DNA of 28,034 nucleotides from a virus: positions 1 through 28,034 of IMG/VR virus record IMGVR_UViG_3300028809_000058; one strand, 5' to 3'. The position numbers and the translations under genes were made by a program. Position 1 is the first letter of the stretch. Each line of letters starts with the position of its first letter. Of the stretch, positions 16,270 through 22,790 are shown in pieces. The notes beneath the pieces are model-generated. The model was not told the DNA's origin. It did no database searches and saw nothing but the letters and a program-made list of their open reading frames with translations.

Positions 16270-16872
16270 CTATCCAGCGTAGCCCAGCCCGCTGCGCGCG
16301 ATGAAGTCACGTTGACGAGCTGGATCGGCGTAGCTGCCGTAGAAGCTCGTCGTGAGCATCGAGGAGTTGCTCTGCTTCGCGCCGCGGCTGGTCATGCACG
16401 CATGCGTCGCGCGAATGATCACCGCCACGCCGGTCGGCTCGAGCTCGCACCACATCGTCGAGGCGATCTGGTTGGTCAGCCGCTCTTGCAGCTGCAACCG
16501 GCGAGCGTAGGCGTCGACCAGGCGAGCGATCTTCGACAGGCCGCAGACCTTGCCGAGCGGCTCGTAGGCGACGCACGCGGTGCCGGTGATCGGCGCGAAG
16601 TGGTGCTCGCAGTGCGAGTGCACGGCGATCCCCGGCACAAAGACCTCGCCACCACCCGGCAGGCCCGCGTCGAAGCGCGCCTCGAGCAGCTGGGCAGGGT
16701 CGACGCTGTACCCCGAGAACCACTCCGCGAGTGCTCGCTCGACGCGTGCCGGCGTCTCGACCAGCCCCTCGCGGTCGGGGTCGTCGCCCGCCGCTCGGAT
16801 CAGCGTACGCACAGCCTTCTGGACGTTCGAGCGCCGACGCATCAACCGAGGTGCCCTGCTTACCGTGGCCAT
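16270..16872 (-). CDS. folE: GTP cyclohydrolase I
   Basis: The product is 200 residues, near the usual size. Motifs include GDDPDREGLVETPARV (29-44), HSHCEHHFAPITG (85-97) with zinc ligands Cys 88 and His 91, GLSKIARLVDAYARRLQLQE (111-130), and ATHACMTSRG (155-164) with the third zinc ligand Cys 159. It converts GTP to dihydroneopterin triphosphate, the precursor of both folate and preQ0. In phages the gene usually serves 7-deazaguanine synthesis, which fits the DpdA-like gene at 22791. An inner ATG at 16842 is an alternative start. It abuts the terminase start. Confidence 0.93.
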   Translation of the reverse strand: MATVSRAPRLMRRRSNVQKAVRTLIRAAGDDPDREGLVETPARVERALAEWFSGYSVDPAQLLEARFDAGLPGGGEVFVPGIAVHSHCEHHFAPITGTACVAYEPLGKVCGLSKIARLVDAYARRLQLQERLTNQIASTMWCELEPTGVAVIIRATHACMTSRGAKQSNSSMLTTSFYGSYADPARQRDFIARSGLGYAG

Positions 16873-16975
16873 GCAGGGCCAACCACGGCGGGCCCGGCGT
16901 TCTTCCGTGAACACGCGCAAAACGCCGAACACGGGGACCGAGGAATGCGCGAGCAACGAGGATTTTGATCCTCGC
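16873..16975. promoter_or_regulatory. Divergent promoter interval with a perfect hairpin
   Basis: This interval separates folE (minus) from the lipoprotein-like gene at 16976 (plus), so two promoters are expected. It contains CGAGGAT-TTTG-ATCCTCG (16957-16974), a perfect seven-base-pair stem with a four-base loop, ending one base before the ATG. GAGG inside the left arm would be the nearest ribosome binding sequence and would be hidden when the stem forms. It may be a translational switch or an operator. Confidence 0.45.
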
Positions 16976-17401
16976 ATGAAACCACGCAGCACCATCGTCG
17001 CCGCCATCCTCGCCGTCTGCTCGCCCTCGCTGCCGCCGGATCAGGTTGCCCCCCGCGCGCGCGTAAAGCCTGGCCCCGAGCGCGATGTCCCGCCGCTCAT
17101 CACCTCCATCTGCGTGCCCGACCCTAACCTTGCCGAGCCGATCGGGTACGGGGACATCGGCGGCCCAGACCTCGATCGCATCGACTGCGGCGACGATCTC
17201 GTGCAGCCGTGCGAGCGCTTCGCCGAATGCCCCGAGGTCGTCGACCCATCCGCGCCGCGACTGTGCGCCTGCGTGTGCCGGGACAACCTCGACTGCGAAG
17301 GGCCGCTGGTGCCGATGCGCGGCTGGTATCCGACCGTGCTCGACGGCTGGACCAGCGTGTGCGAGGTCGGCCGCTGCGTGTGGACGGCCCTGAGCCGCTA
17401 G
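16976..17401 (+). CDS. Secreted or lipoprotein-like cysteine-rich protein
   Basis: The product is 141 residues. The N-terminus MKPRSTIVAAILAVCSPS is a short signal peptide with Cys 15 in an imperfect lipobox (Leu-Ala-Val-Cys), so lipidation is possible but not certain. The rest is Pro- and Asp-rich with many cysteines, including LCACVCRDNLDCEGPL. I do not recognise a family; the style resembles small exported proteins of myxobacteria. The gene stands alone against the surrounding minus-strand morphogenesis genes, and its stop overlaps the small-terminase candidate by four bases. It may be a moron expressed from its own promoter. Confidence 0.65.
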   Translation: MKPRSTIVAAILAVCSPSLPPDQVAPRARVKPGPERDVPPLITSICVPDPNLAEPIGYGDIGGPDLDRIDCGDDLVQPCERFAECPEVVDPSAPRLCACVCRDNLDCEGPLVPMRGWYPTVLDGWTSVCEVGRCVWTALSR

Positions 17402-18057
17402 CCCGCGAGCGGTAGGTCGAGCTGCTTCTTCGGCAGCTTGCCAGTCTTCACGTACTCCTCTTGCTCCTCGGGGGTGAGCTGGGCCAGGTCGCTCACGATC
17501 GCGTCCAGCTCGCTGCCCGAGTTGCCGTCCTCGTCGTCGCCCCGCAGCATGCGGAACAGGTCGGACGCGCGCAGGTCGATGCCCTGGTCGCGCTCCCATC
17601 GAAGCGTGCGCAGGGCCGCGAGCACGTCGTTGGGCGCGGTCAGCTGCGCCAGCTCGAGCTCGAGCGGCGTGCCGCTCTCCTGCGCGCGCTTGGTCGCGTC
17701 CTCGACGGCTCGCCGAGCCCGGTCGTGCCAGGCCTGCACGATGATCTGCTCGAGCCGCACGGCGTACTCGATCGTCTTGACGCGCGTCTTGGCGACGTTC
17801 GCCGCGGTCTCGGCGATCGACTCGGCGAACGTCAGCTCCGAGTTGCGCAGACGAATCACCCGATCCTCGAGCTGGCTGCTCAGACTCGGCAGCTCGGGCA
17901 CGGGGTTCTTCCCGCCGCGCGCCGGCCAGCCGACTTCGATCATCCGGTCGACGTCGTCAGGGTCCATGCCGAGCGCCTCGGCGATGCGCTCCGCGGCCCG
18001 GCCTGCTCTGTAGAGCTCGAGCGCGCGCTGGTATTGTTCGGGTGTCGGCCTGGCCAT
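17398..18057 (-). CDS. Possible terminase small subunit
   Basis: The product is 219 residues. The N-terminus is helix-turn-helix-like (PTPEQYQRALELYRAGRA, then IAEALGMDPDDVDRMIEVGW, about 4-44). A long helical middle (about 60-130) could form an oligomer, and the acidic C-terminus ends KTGKLPKKQLDLPLAG. This layout, DNA-binding domain then oligomerisation helices, is that of small terminase subunits. The gene lies two genes upstream of large terminase on the same strand. I see no decisive motif, so the call is from layout and position. Confidence 0.5.
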   Translation of the reverse strand: MARPTPEQYQRALELYRAGRAAERIAEALGMDPDDVDRMIEVGWPARGGKNPVPELPSLSSQLEDRVIRLRNSELTFAESIAETAANVAKTRVKTIEYAVRLEQIIVQAWHDRARRAVEDATKRAQESGTPLELELAQLTAPNDVLAALRTLRWERDQGIDLRASDLFRMLRGDDEDGNSGSELDAIVSDLAQLTPEEQEEYVKTGKLPKKQLDLPLAG

Positions 18058-18062
18058 GGCGA

Positions 18063-18623
18063 TCAGCGTAGCGCCCAGCGGCTGTTGCAGCGCGCGAGGG
18101 TCTTCAACGCGAGCTCGCGCAGGTTGTAGCTCGACGGCAGATAGAGGTAGTTGAGCCCGTCCTGCGCTGCGACGAACTCGGCCAGCATGTCGAGCACGTT
18201 CGCGCTGGGCGGCAAGGCCTCGGGCTCGAGCCGAACAACGAGGTCTTGCACGGCCGGGTGTGAGCCACCGTGGTCGTTGAGGTAGATCGCGAGCTCGCGG
18301 AGGTTGCTCGAGCTGGCGATCGCCTCGCTCGCGTCGAGCACGAACTCGCACCCGCTCGCGGGCCAGACCTTGTCGCCGAGCTGTCGGATCGCCACGACGG
18401 TGCGATCGCCCGAGCCCTGGTCGAGCAGGAACTCGCGCAGCTCGGGCGCGGTCCAGTCGTCGACGCGGTCGAGCCAGATCCCCCAGACGCCGAACGCAGC
18501 CCGGTGCTCGGCGACCAGGTTGCGCGCTGCGTCGAGGTCGAACGGTGCGTGCAGGCAGTCGAGGCGCAGCACCGGCAGGCCCTGCGCGCCGCCGACCGGG
18601 AACGTGACGATCTCGGACTTCAT
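18063..18623 (-). CDS. Hypothetical protein
   Basis: The product is 186 residues. The ATG at 18623 is chosen over one at 18635 because it overlaps the stop of the small gene before it (ATGA) and has GGTGG just upstream. The sequence alternates strands and helices (LPVLRLDCLHAPFDLDAARN, then FGVWGIWLDRVDDWTAPEL, later NLRELAIYLNDHG), suggesting an alpha/beta fold. No metal-cluster cysteines or known motif are present. It starts a short run ending at the small-terminase candidate. Confidence 0.65.
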   Translation of the reverse strand: MKSEIVTFPVGGAQGLPVLRLDCLHAPFDLDAARNLVAEHRAAFGVWGIWLDRVDDWTAPELREFLLDQGSGDRTVVAIRQLGDKVWPASGCEFVLDASEAIASSSNLRELAIYLNDHGGSHPAVQDLVVRLEPEALPPSANVLDMLAEFVAAQDGLNYLYLPSSYNLRELALKTLARCNSRWALR

Positions 18624-18772
18624 GGTGACCACCATCCGTGCACGCGGTCACCTGCACGATCGCGTGCGGCTGCCCGAGCCTCTCGGCCGCGGCGACGCGC
18701 GACGCTGGCAGCGGCCCAGAGCATGCCAGCAATCGGGTGGGCGATTAGGTGGTGGGCGAGCAGGCGCATCAT
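18620..18772 (-). CDS. Small protein of 50 residues, possible membrane segment
   Basis: A 50-codon frame starts at ATG 18772 (an ATGATG pair, overlapping the previous TGA) and ends in a TGA that overlaps the next ATG. It thus fills exactly the gap between its neighbours with four-base overlaps at both ends. The N-terminal half (MMRLLAHHLIAHPIAGMLWA) is hydrophobic and could be a membrane helix. The C-terminal half is basic (VARRRGREARAAARDRAGDR). No function is proposed. Confidence 0.55.
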   Translation of the reverse strand: MMRLLAHHLIAHPIAGMLWAAASVARRRGREARAAARDRAGDRVHGWWSP

Positions 18773-19251
18773 CGCCACGCCTCATCCCATCGTCGTTTGT
18801 CTTCGTACGGGTCTTCGACCCGCTCGCGTGGAGACTCCTCCCAAAGCCGTGCGCGTTCGGCCTCACGCTCGCGGGCTCGCCGGTCATTATCACGCTTGCG
18901 CTGCTCGTCGCGCTCGCGTGTGGTCCGCTCAGCTTGCAGGCCCGCATCCGTTCGGAACCATCGCGGACGGTCGTACACTTGCGTAATCGGCCATTTCGCA
19001 TCCTCGTTCCACAGCGGCAGCCGACCGAACGCGATGATCGTCTCTACCTCCGCAAGGGGCACGCCTAACTCAGCTGCGATGGCGTCGGCGTGTTCGTGTT
19101 TGAGCACGAGTACGCCGCCCTCGTTGGCCGCCCGAGACATGACCCACCGGGTCACGGTGTCGCGGCAGCCGATGTAAAACCCAACTGGGTCGGCGATCCA
19201 GTCTTTGATGTGGCGTATTACGGTGCGCCTTTGAATCTCGTCGGCCGTCAT
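18769..19251 (-). CDS. Hypothetical protein with basic/acidic C-terminal helix
   Basis: The product is 160 residues, ATG at 19251. The N-terminal part has alternating helices (TVIRHIKDWIADPVGFYIG, then ADAIAAELGVPLAEVETIIA, which resembles a helix-turn-helix). The C-terminal third is a highly charged helix rich in Arg, Glu and Asp, probably a coiled coil. The family is unknown. The gene heads the minus-strand run that continues through the small-terminase candidate. A strong palindrome lies upstream at 19318-19360. Confidence 0.7.
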   Translation of the reverse strand: MTADEIQRRTVIRHIKDWIADPVGFYIGCRDTVTRWVMSRAANEGGVLVLKHEHADAIAAELGVPLAEVETIIAFGRLPLWNEDAKWPITQVYDRPRWFRTDAGLQAERTTRERDEQRKRDNDRRAREREAERARLWEESPRERVEDPYEDKRRWDEAWR

Positions 19252-19317
19252 GCCATCGAGTCTACGCGATCACGTTTCGCGTCGCTCGGCGTAGTAGACA
19301 TCGGGGTTGAAGTCGGT

Positions 19318-19360
19318 CATGCGGGAAGCAACCGCGGTCCGCGTGGTAACTTCCCGCATG
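19318..19360. promoter_or_regulatory. 43-base palindrome containing the start codon of the gene at 19358
   Basis: The arms CATGCGGGAAG (19318-19328) and CTTCCCGCATG (19350-19360) are perfectly complementary. Pairing continues inside as ACC/GGT and GC(G)/CGC. The right arm includes the ATG of the plus-strand gene at 19358. As RNA the stem would bury that start codon; as DNA the symmetry would suit a dimeric regulator. It lies between divergent genes, so it may control both. Confidence 0.55.
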
Positions 19361-20113
19361 GATCGAGTCTTCGTTCGCGCCATCCTGATCGGCTTCGCCA
19401 TCCTCGCCCTGGCCCAGTGCTGCGCGCAGTCGGCCTACGCTCGCCAGCCCGGCATTGTCGACGGCGACTTCTGTGATGCCCCTGACGGCCCACGCGAGCC
19501 GTGGACACGCGAGGCCAAAGCCCGCACCCGAGCTCGCGTCCAGGCCGGCTGCAAGGCACTGCGCGCCGCCCCGATCGTCTGCGCCTACTACCAGGCGATC
19601 GTGAGTCGCGAGAGCTTCGGCGGAGCCTCCTCCCGCCGACACACGCTGGGCTCGACCGAGAACGGCCTCGGCCCGATGGGACTGTCGCTGCGGATGACCG
19701 CCAACAAGTGGCCGGGCGACGACGAGGATCCGGCCTACTGCACACCCGAGGTCTCGCTGGTCGTCGCGCACGAGATCGTGTGGCGAGCGGTCACGGTCTA
19801 CGGGGCCGACTCGATCGCCGACGTCCAGGCGATCTACGGCGGCCGATGGCGCTGCGTGACCGCCGATCGGTGGCGTTGGATCACCGGCGTGCCGATGCTC
19901 GGCAGGCTGGTCGCGCGCTGGCTGCCCGGGCCGGACCGCGAGTGCATGCCCGCGCCGACGGCCGCGACCGAGGCGAGGATCTGCGAGCGCATGGATGGTC
20001 GCGGCTACAACTGCCACGCGCTGATCACTATCGAGGATCTCGGCCGTCGCATCCCGCTCGAGCAGCGTCGCAGCTGGGCGCTCTCGCAGGCAGCGGCATT
20101 CGCTAGCCGTTGA
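19358..20113 (+). CDS. Secreted lysozyme-fold (SLT-like) protein
   Basis: The product is 251 residues. A signal peptide or membrane anchor is clear (MDRVFVRAILIGFAILALAQ, with small residues near Ala-Tyr-Ala). A lytic-transglycosylase-like pattern follows: AIVSRESFGGASSR (80-93) with candidate catalytic Glu 85, then STENGLGPMGLSLRM (99-113), the Gly-Leu segment common in SLT domains. Several cysteines are present. If active, it would cut peptidoglycan outside the cytoplasm, for example as a virion-associated or exclusion factor. Similarity is at the motif level only. The start codon is inside a palindrome. Confidence 0.6.
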   Translation: MDRVFVRAILIGFAILALAQCCAQSAYARQPGIVDGDFCDAPDGPREPWTREAKARTRARVQAGCKALRAAPIVCAYYQAIVSRESFGGASSRRHTLGSTENGLGPMGLSLRMTANKWPGDDEDPAYCTPEVSLVVAHEIVWRAVTVYGADSIADVQAIYGGRWRCVTADRWRWITGVPMLGRLVARWLPGPDRECMPAPTAATEARICERMDGRGYNCHALITIEDLGRRIPLEQRRSWALSQAAAFASR

Positions 20114-20115
20114 TT

Positions 20116-20137
20116 GCGGAATCAGACGTTGATCCGC
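20116..20137 (+). promoter_or_regulatory. Short stem-loop between two plus-strand genes
   Basis: GCGGAATCA (20116-20124) pairs with TGATCCGC (20130-20137) with one bulged A and a five-base loop, just after the stop at 20113. No T-run follows, so it is a poor Rho-independent terminator. A second stem, GCCGC/GCGGC, lies at 20163-20177 before the ribosome binding site of the next gene. Either could affect transcript stability or reading into the lipoprotein gene. Confidence 0.3.
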
Positions 20138-20189
20138 CCGCTTGCTCCGAGCACAGATAGGCGCCGCTCGACGCGGCGAAGGAAGAACG

Positions 20190-21212
20190 ATGACACGAAC
20201 ACGAACAGCATTAGCAATCACCGCTCTCCTGCTCGCGACGGCCGCGTGCACGAAAGAGGAGATCTGTTTTCCATGGTACCAGAAATGTCCCGGAGAGGAG
20301 ACGGGCGACACCGGTGAGAGCGAGCCCGAATACTCGTGCTTCGACAACGGCGGACTCGAGCACAGCTGGTGCGTCGAGGACATCAGCGCGCTCGAACGTC
20401 AGGCCGTCTCGGCCGTGCTCGCGGTTGCGCCTGGACCTTGGGGCACCGCCGACTTCGACACGTGGGATCCCTTGCGCGAGTGCTTGACCCCGCTGGTCGA
20501 GCACGAGTGCGTGATGTCGGTGCTCAACGTGTCGAAAAAGTGCACCGTCTGCTGGACCGAGGAGGGCACGCCCGACTGGCAGGCCGCCACACTCACCGGG
20601 CCGGTTGCCGTGGTCGAGTGGGTCGAGAACGGCGAGGTCGTCCGCTTCTTTGATCACCTCGGCTGGTACGACGCGACGATGACCGACGCCGGCTTGGACG
20701 AGGAGAGCGCGGTGTGTCAGAAGGTGCGGACGCACGGCGTGCGGACCGGAGCGGAGTGCTTGTGCACAGCCGACAATCAGTGTCCGCAGCTGCTCGGCGA
20801 GGGCATCTGCGAGCAGGGCGTGTGCATCTACACCAACATCCCCGACGCGAGCCCGACTCTCGAGCCTGGTCCGCACCTGTACGGGCTGTCGCAGTGGTCC
20901 GACGGGCTCTCGTGCACGGGCAACACCTGCACGCTGACGTCGACGCTGATCGGCAACCTCCACGTGCTCGTCACCTGGTGGGATGACGAAGTCGAGTGGT
21001 CGGTCAACCCGACGACCGGGTACATCACGATCGACTCGCTGCACGGCGACTCGCTGCCGTACCAGCTTGGTCTTCGGCAAGGCGACGTAATCACGGCGAT
21101 CAACGGCCAGGCACCGACCGCCTCGACGGTCAACAACGCGATCGACACGCTGCTGCGCAGCGACACAGTCGCGGTCGCGCTCACGAACCGCACGATCATC
21201 CTGACGATGTAG
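20190..21212 (+). CDS. Lipoprotein with C-terminal PDZ domain
   Basis: The product is 340 residues. The signal peptide ends in a classic lipobox (LLLATAAC, Cys 20). A Glu/Thr/Gly-rich linker follows, then a long Cys-containing domain. The last 78 residues form a PDZ-like domain with SLPYQLGLRQGDVITAINGQ and a final strand pair. The combination of GLxxGDVI and INGQ resembles the GspC-type PDZ domains that Myxococcota use in exported proteins. AAGGA lies about seven bases before the ATG. It is an unusual phage gene and may act as a lysogenic-conversion or surface-exclusion protein. Confidence 0.8.
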   Translation: MTRTRTALAITALLLATAACTKEEICFPWYQKCPGEETGDTGESEPEYSCFDNGGLEHSWCVEDISALERQAVSAVLAVAPGPWGTADFDTWDPLRECLTPLVEHECVMSVLNVSKKCTVCWTEEGTPDWQAATLTGPVAVVEWVENGEVVRFFDHLGWYDATMTDAGLDEESAVCQKVRTHGVRTGAECLCTADNQCPQLLGEGICEQGVCIYTNIPDASPTLEPGPHLYGLSQWSDGLSCTGNTCTLTSTLIGNLHVLVTWWDDEVEWSVNPTTGYITIDSLHGDSLPYQLGLRQGDVITAINGQAPTASTVNNAIDTLLRSDTVAVALTNRTIILTM

Positions 21213-21223
21213 TCGGACAAACG

Positions 21224-21254
21224 GCAGCGGCGGGCCTATTTAGTCCGCCGCTGC
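21224..21254. terminator. Strong stem-loop between convergent genes
   Basis: GCAGCGGCGG (21224-21233) pairs perfectly with CCGCCGCTGC (21245-21254) around an 11-base AT-rich loop. It lies 11 bases after the lipoprotein stop and 7 bases before the stop of the convergent gene at 21262. There is no long T-run, but position and stability suggest a bidirectional terminator. Confidence 0.6.
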
Positions 21255-21261
21255 TACTCGC

Positions 21262-21507
21262 CTAGTCGGTGTCGCGCTGGACACGGTCGGCCAGAAGATC
21301 GGCATGCTGATCGACAAGGGCCAGCGCCCGATCACGATCGTCGAGCGTGCCGACCGATCGCGTCGAGCTCCTGCCGGCGGTGTAGAACGCGGTGAGCACG
21401 AAGCCCTGGATCTCGCCGGCCTCGCAGCGCTCAAGGAGCTCACGCGCGAGTTTCACAGCGGCCTCGTTCGGCTTCGGTCCGAGCGGCAGCAGCGTCGGCT
21501 CGCTCAC
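21262..21507 (-). CDS. Small hypothetical protein
   Basis: The product is 81 residues, GTG start in a GTGA overlap with the preceding gene. It has a helix (EAAVKLARELLERCEAGEI), a short strand (GFVLTAFYTAGRSS) and a C-terminal acidic/Arg helix. The fold resembles small single-domain phage proteins of unknown function. It is the last gene of the right-hand minus-strand operon, ending just before the stem-loop at 21224-21254. Confidence 0.7.
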   Translation of the reverse strand: MSEPTLLPLGPKPNEAAVKLARELLERCEAGEIQGFVLTAFYTAGRSSTRSVGTLDDRDRALALVDQHADLLADRVQRDTD

Positions 21508-21884
21508 TGGCCCTCGCTCTCGAGCAGCTTGCAGCGCTCGTAGGCCTCGATCATCGCGTTGTAGTTGGCCTCGCACGGCTGCGCGACCATCCGCGCACGC
21601 GCGGTGTCCAGCTCGATCGCAGCCTCGTCGATCGGTTCCAGCGGTGCCTCGACCGGCGCGAGCTCGAGACCCTGCTCCGCGGCAGCCTTCGCGGCCGCCT
21701 CGGCCGCGCTGCGTCGATCCTCGCGCTCGGCCGCCCAGTCGGCGAGCCAACACCCAACAGCCTCGAGCGCCGCACCCCACCCTTGGTCGAGCGCGCTCGC
21801 GGCCTTGCCACCTCCGCACACGCCAACGCCGACGCCCATGAGCGCCTGGTTGCGCTGCGCCGCCGTGCAGCCGATCGCGAGCAC
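21504..21884 (-). CDS. Lipoprotein-like small protein with uncertain start
   Basis: Starting at GTG 21884 the product is 126 residues and begins just before a lipobox (LAIGC). Upstream in the same frame, RIGNRIKIIALALV supplies exactly the basic and hydrophobic parts of a lipoprotein signal, yet no ATG, GTG or TTG precedes it back to the TAG at 21930. Initiation at ATC (21920) or ATT (21899), or readthrough of the amber stop, would be needed for a full signal. The rest has Gly/Val runs and a long Ala/Glu helix. A spanin-like role is possible but unsupported. Confidence 0.55.
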   Translation of the reverse strand: MLAIGCTAAQRNQALMGVGVGVCGGGKAASALDQGWGAALEAVGCWLADWAAEREDRRSAAEAAAKAAAEQGLELAPVEAPLEPIDEAAIELDTARARMVAQPCEANYNAMIEAYERCKLLESEGQ

Positions 21885-21929
21885 GAGAGCGAGTGCAATG
21901 ATCTTGATCCTGTTGCCGATGCGCTGAGC

Positions 21930-22784
21930 CTACACCGGCTCGGCCTCGAGCGTGCTTCGTTCCGCGACGTCCTCGAGCTGGTCGATGCGGGCGCGCTCGC
22001 GGTCGAGCTCTGCCAGGATCTTGTCCGCGTTCTCGATCATCCTCTGCGCGACGAGTTTGGCGTGCGCGGCTTCGCGTGCGGCTGCGTTGGCCATGCTCTC
22101 GCGTCCGCCCCGGCTGAACGTGCGCACGATCGCGGCCGCTTCGTCGAGCGCGCTCTCGTTCCACATCGAGAACCGCACGCCCGAGGCCCTCTCGAACCGG
22201 TGCATGAGCGCGAGCTCTTGCTCGACGCGGTCGAACTCGTAGGCCTTGGCCTGGAACCCGCGCAGCCGCTCGAGCTCCTCCGCCAACTCGGCCTCGAGTT
22301 CCTTGCGGATCTCGCCGCGCAGCCCCTTCGACCCGAGCTGCTCGTCAGCGCGGCGCAGGATCGCAGCCAGGAACGCGCGGCTGATCGGCTCGGGTGTCAG
22401 CGTCGGTGCTTCTTTGGCGACCTTCATGCTGGTGCCGCCACGGCCCGGCACGAGCAGACCCCACGCTGCGGGCACGTCACCCTCGCGCACGATCGAGGCG
22501 TCGCCGACCGCGAGGTAGAAGTGGTCGAAGAACTTGAAGTGCGACTCCTGCTTCGCGGGGTTGGCCAGCTCGCGAGTCAGGTCCGACCGGCTCACCTTGA
22601 TCTCCACGCCCGCGAGGGTGAGCCCGCGGCTCGGCCACGTGGACATGATCACCGCGTCGATCGTGCGTCGGTGGTTTGCGCCGGTGCCGTTCGATACGCC
22701 GGGCAAGACCGCGTACTCGGGCGCGCTGAATCGTTGTCGGATCGCCGCGTACACGGCTCGCTCTGTTGTCAGCTTCGATGCCAT
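21930..22784 (-). CDS. PD-(D/E)XK nuclease-like (MmcB-like) protein with coiled coil
   Basis: The product is 284 residues. The N-terminal half has the pattern of a PD-(D/E)XK fold like that of MmcB: RTIDAVIMSTW with Asp 43, VEIKVSRSDLTREL with Glu 61 and Lys 63, then KFFDHFYLAVGDA (84-96). The C-terminal half (about 140-280) is a long charged helix, probably coiled coil, ending with an acidic tail. MmcB homologues are linked to DNA repair; this one may be a nuclease acting on damaged, branched or foreign DNA. It follows the DpdA-like gene by six bases. The reaction is inferred from motifs only. Confidence 0.7.
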   Translation of the reverse strand: MASKLTTERAVYAAIRQRFSAPEYAVLPGVSNGTGANHRRTIDAVIMSTWPSRGLTLAGVEIKVSRSDLTRELANPAKQESHFKFFDHFYLAVGDASIVREGDVPAAWGLLVPGRGGTSMKVAKEAPTLTPEPISRAFLAAILRRADEQLGSKGLRGEIRKELEAELAEELERLRGFQAKAYEFDRVEQELALMHRFERASGVRFSMWNESALDEAAAIVRTFSRGGRESMANAAAREAAHAKLVAQRMIENADKILAELDRERARIDQLEDVAERSTLEAEPV

Positions 22785-22790
22785 CGTTCA

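Noticed and set aside
14809-16968. Plus-strand open frame of about 720 codons opposite terminase and folE
   Set aside because: The minus strand encodes well-defined terminase and FolE motifs; the antisense frame has the composition of a shadow.
18063-18623. Possible QueE-like radical-SAM protein beside folE
   Set aside because: The required CxxxCxxC-type cluster is absent and the fold resemblance is too vague.
19270-19320. Minus-strand 16-codon frame MTDFNPDVYYAERRET starting in the palindrome at 19318
   Set aside because: Protein-like but very short, without a ribosome binding site; its ATG is explained as the mirror of the plus-strand start within the palindrome.
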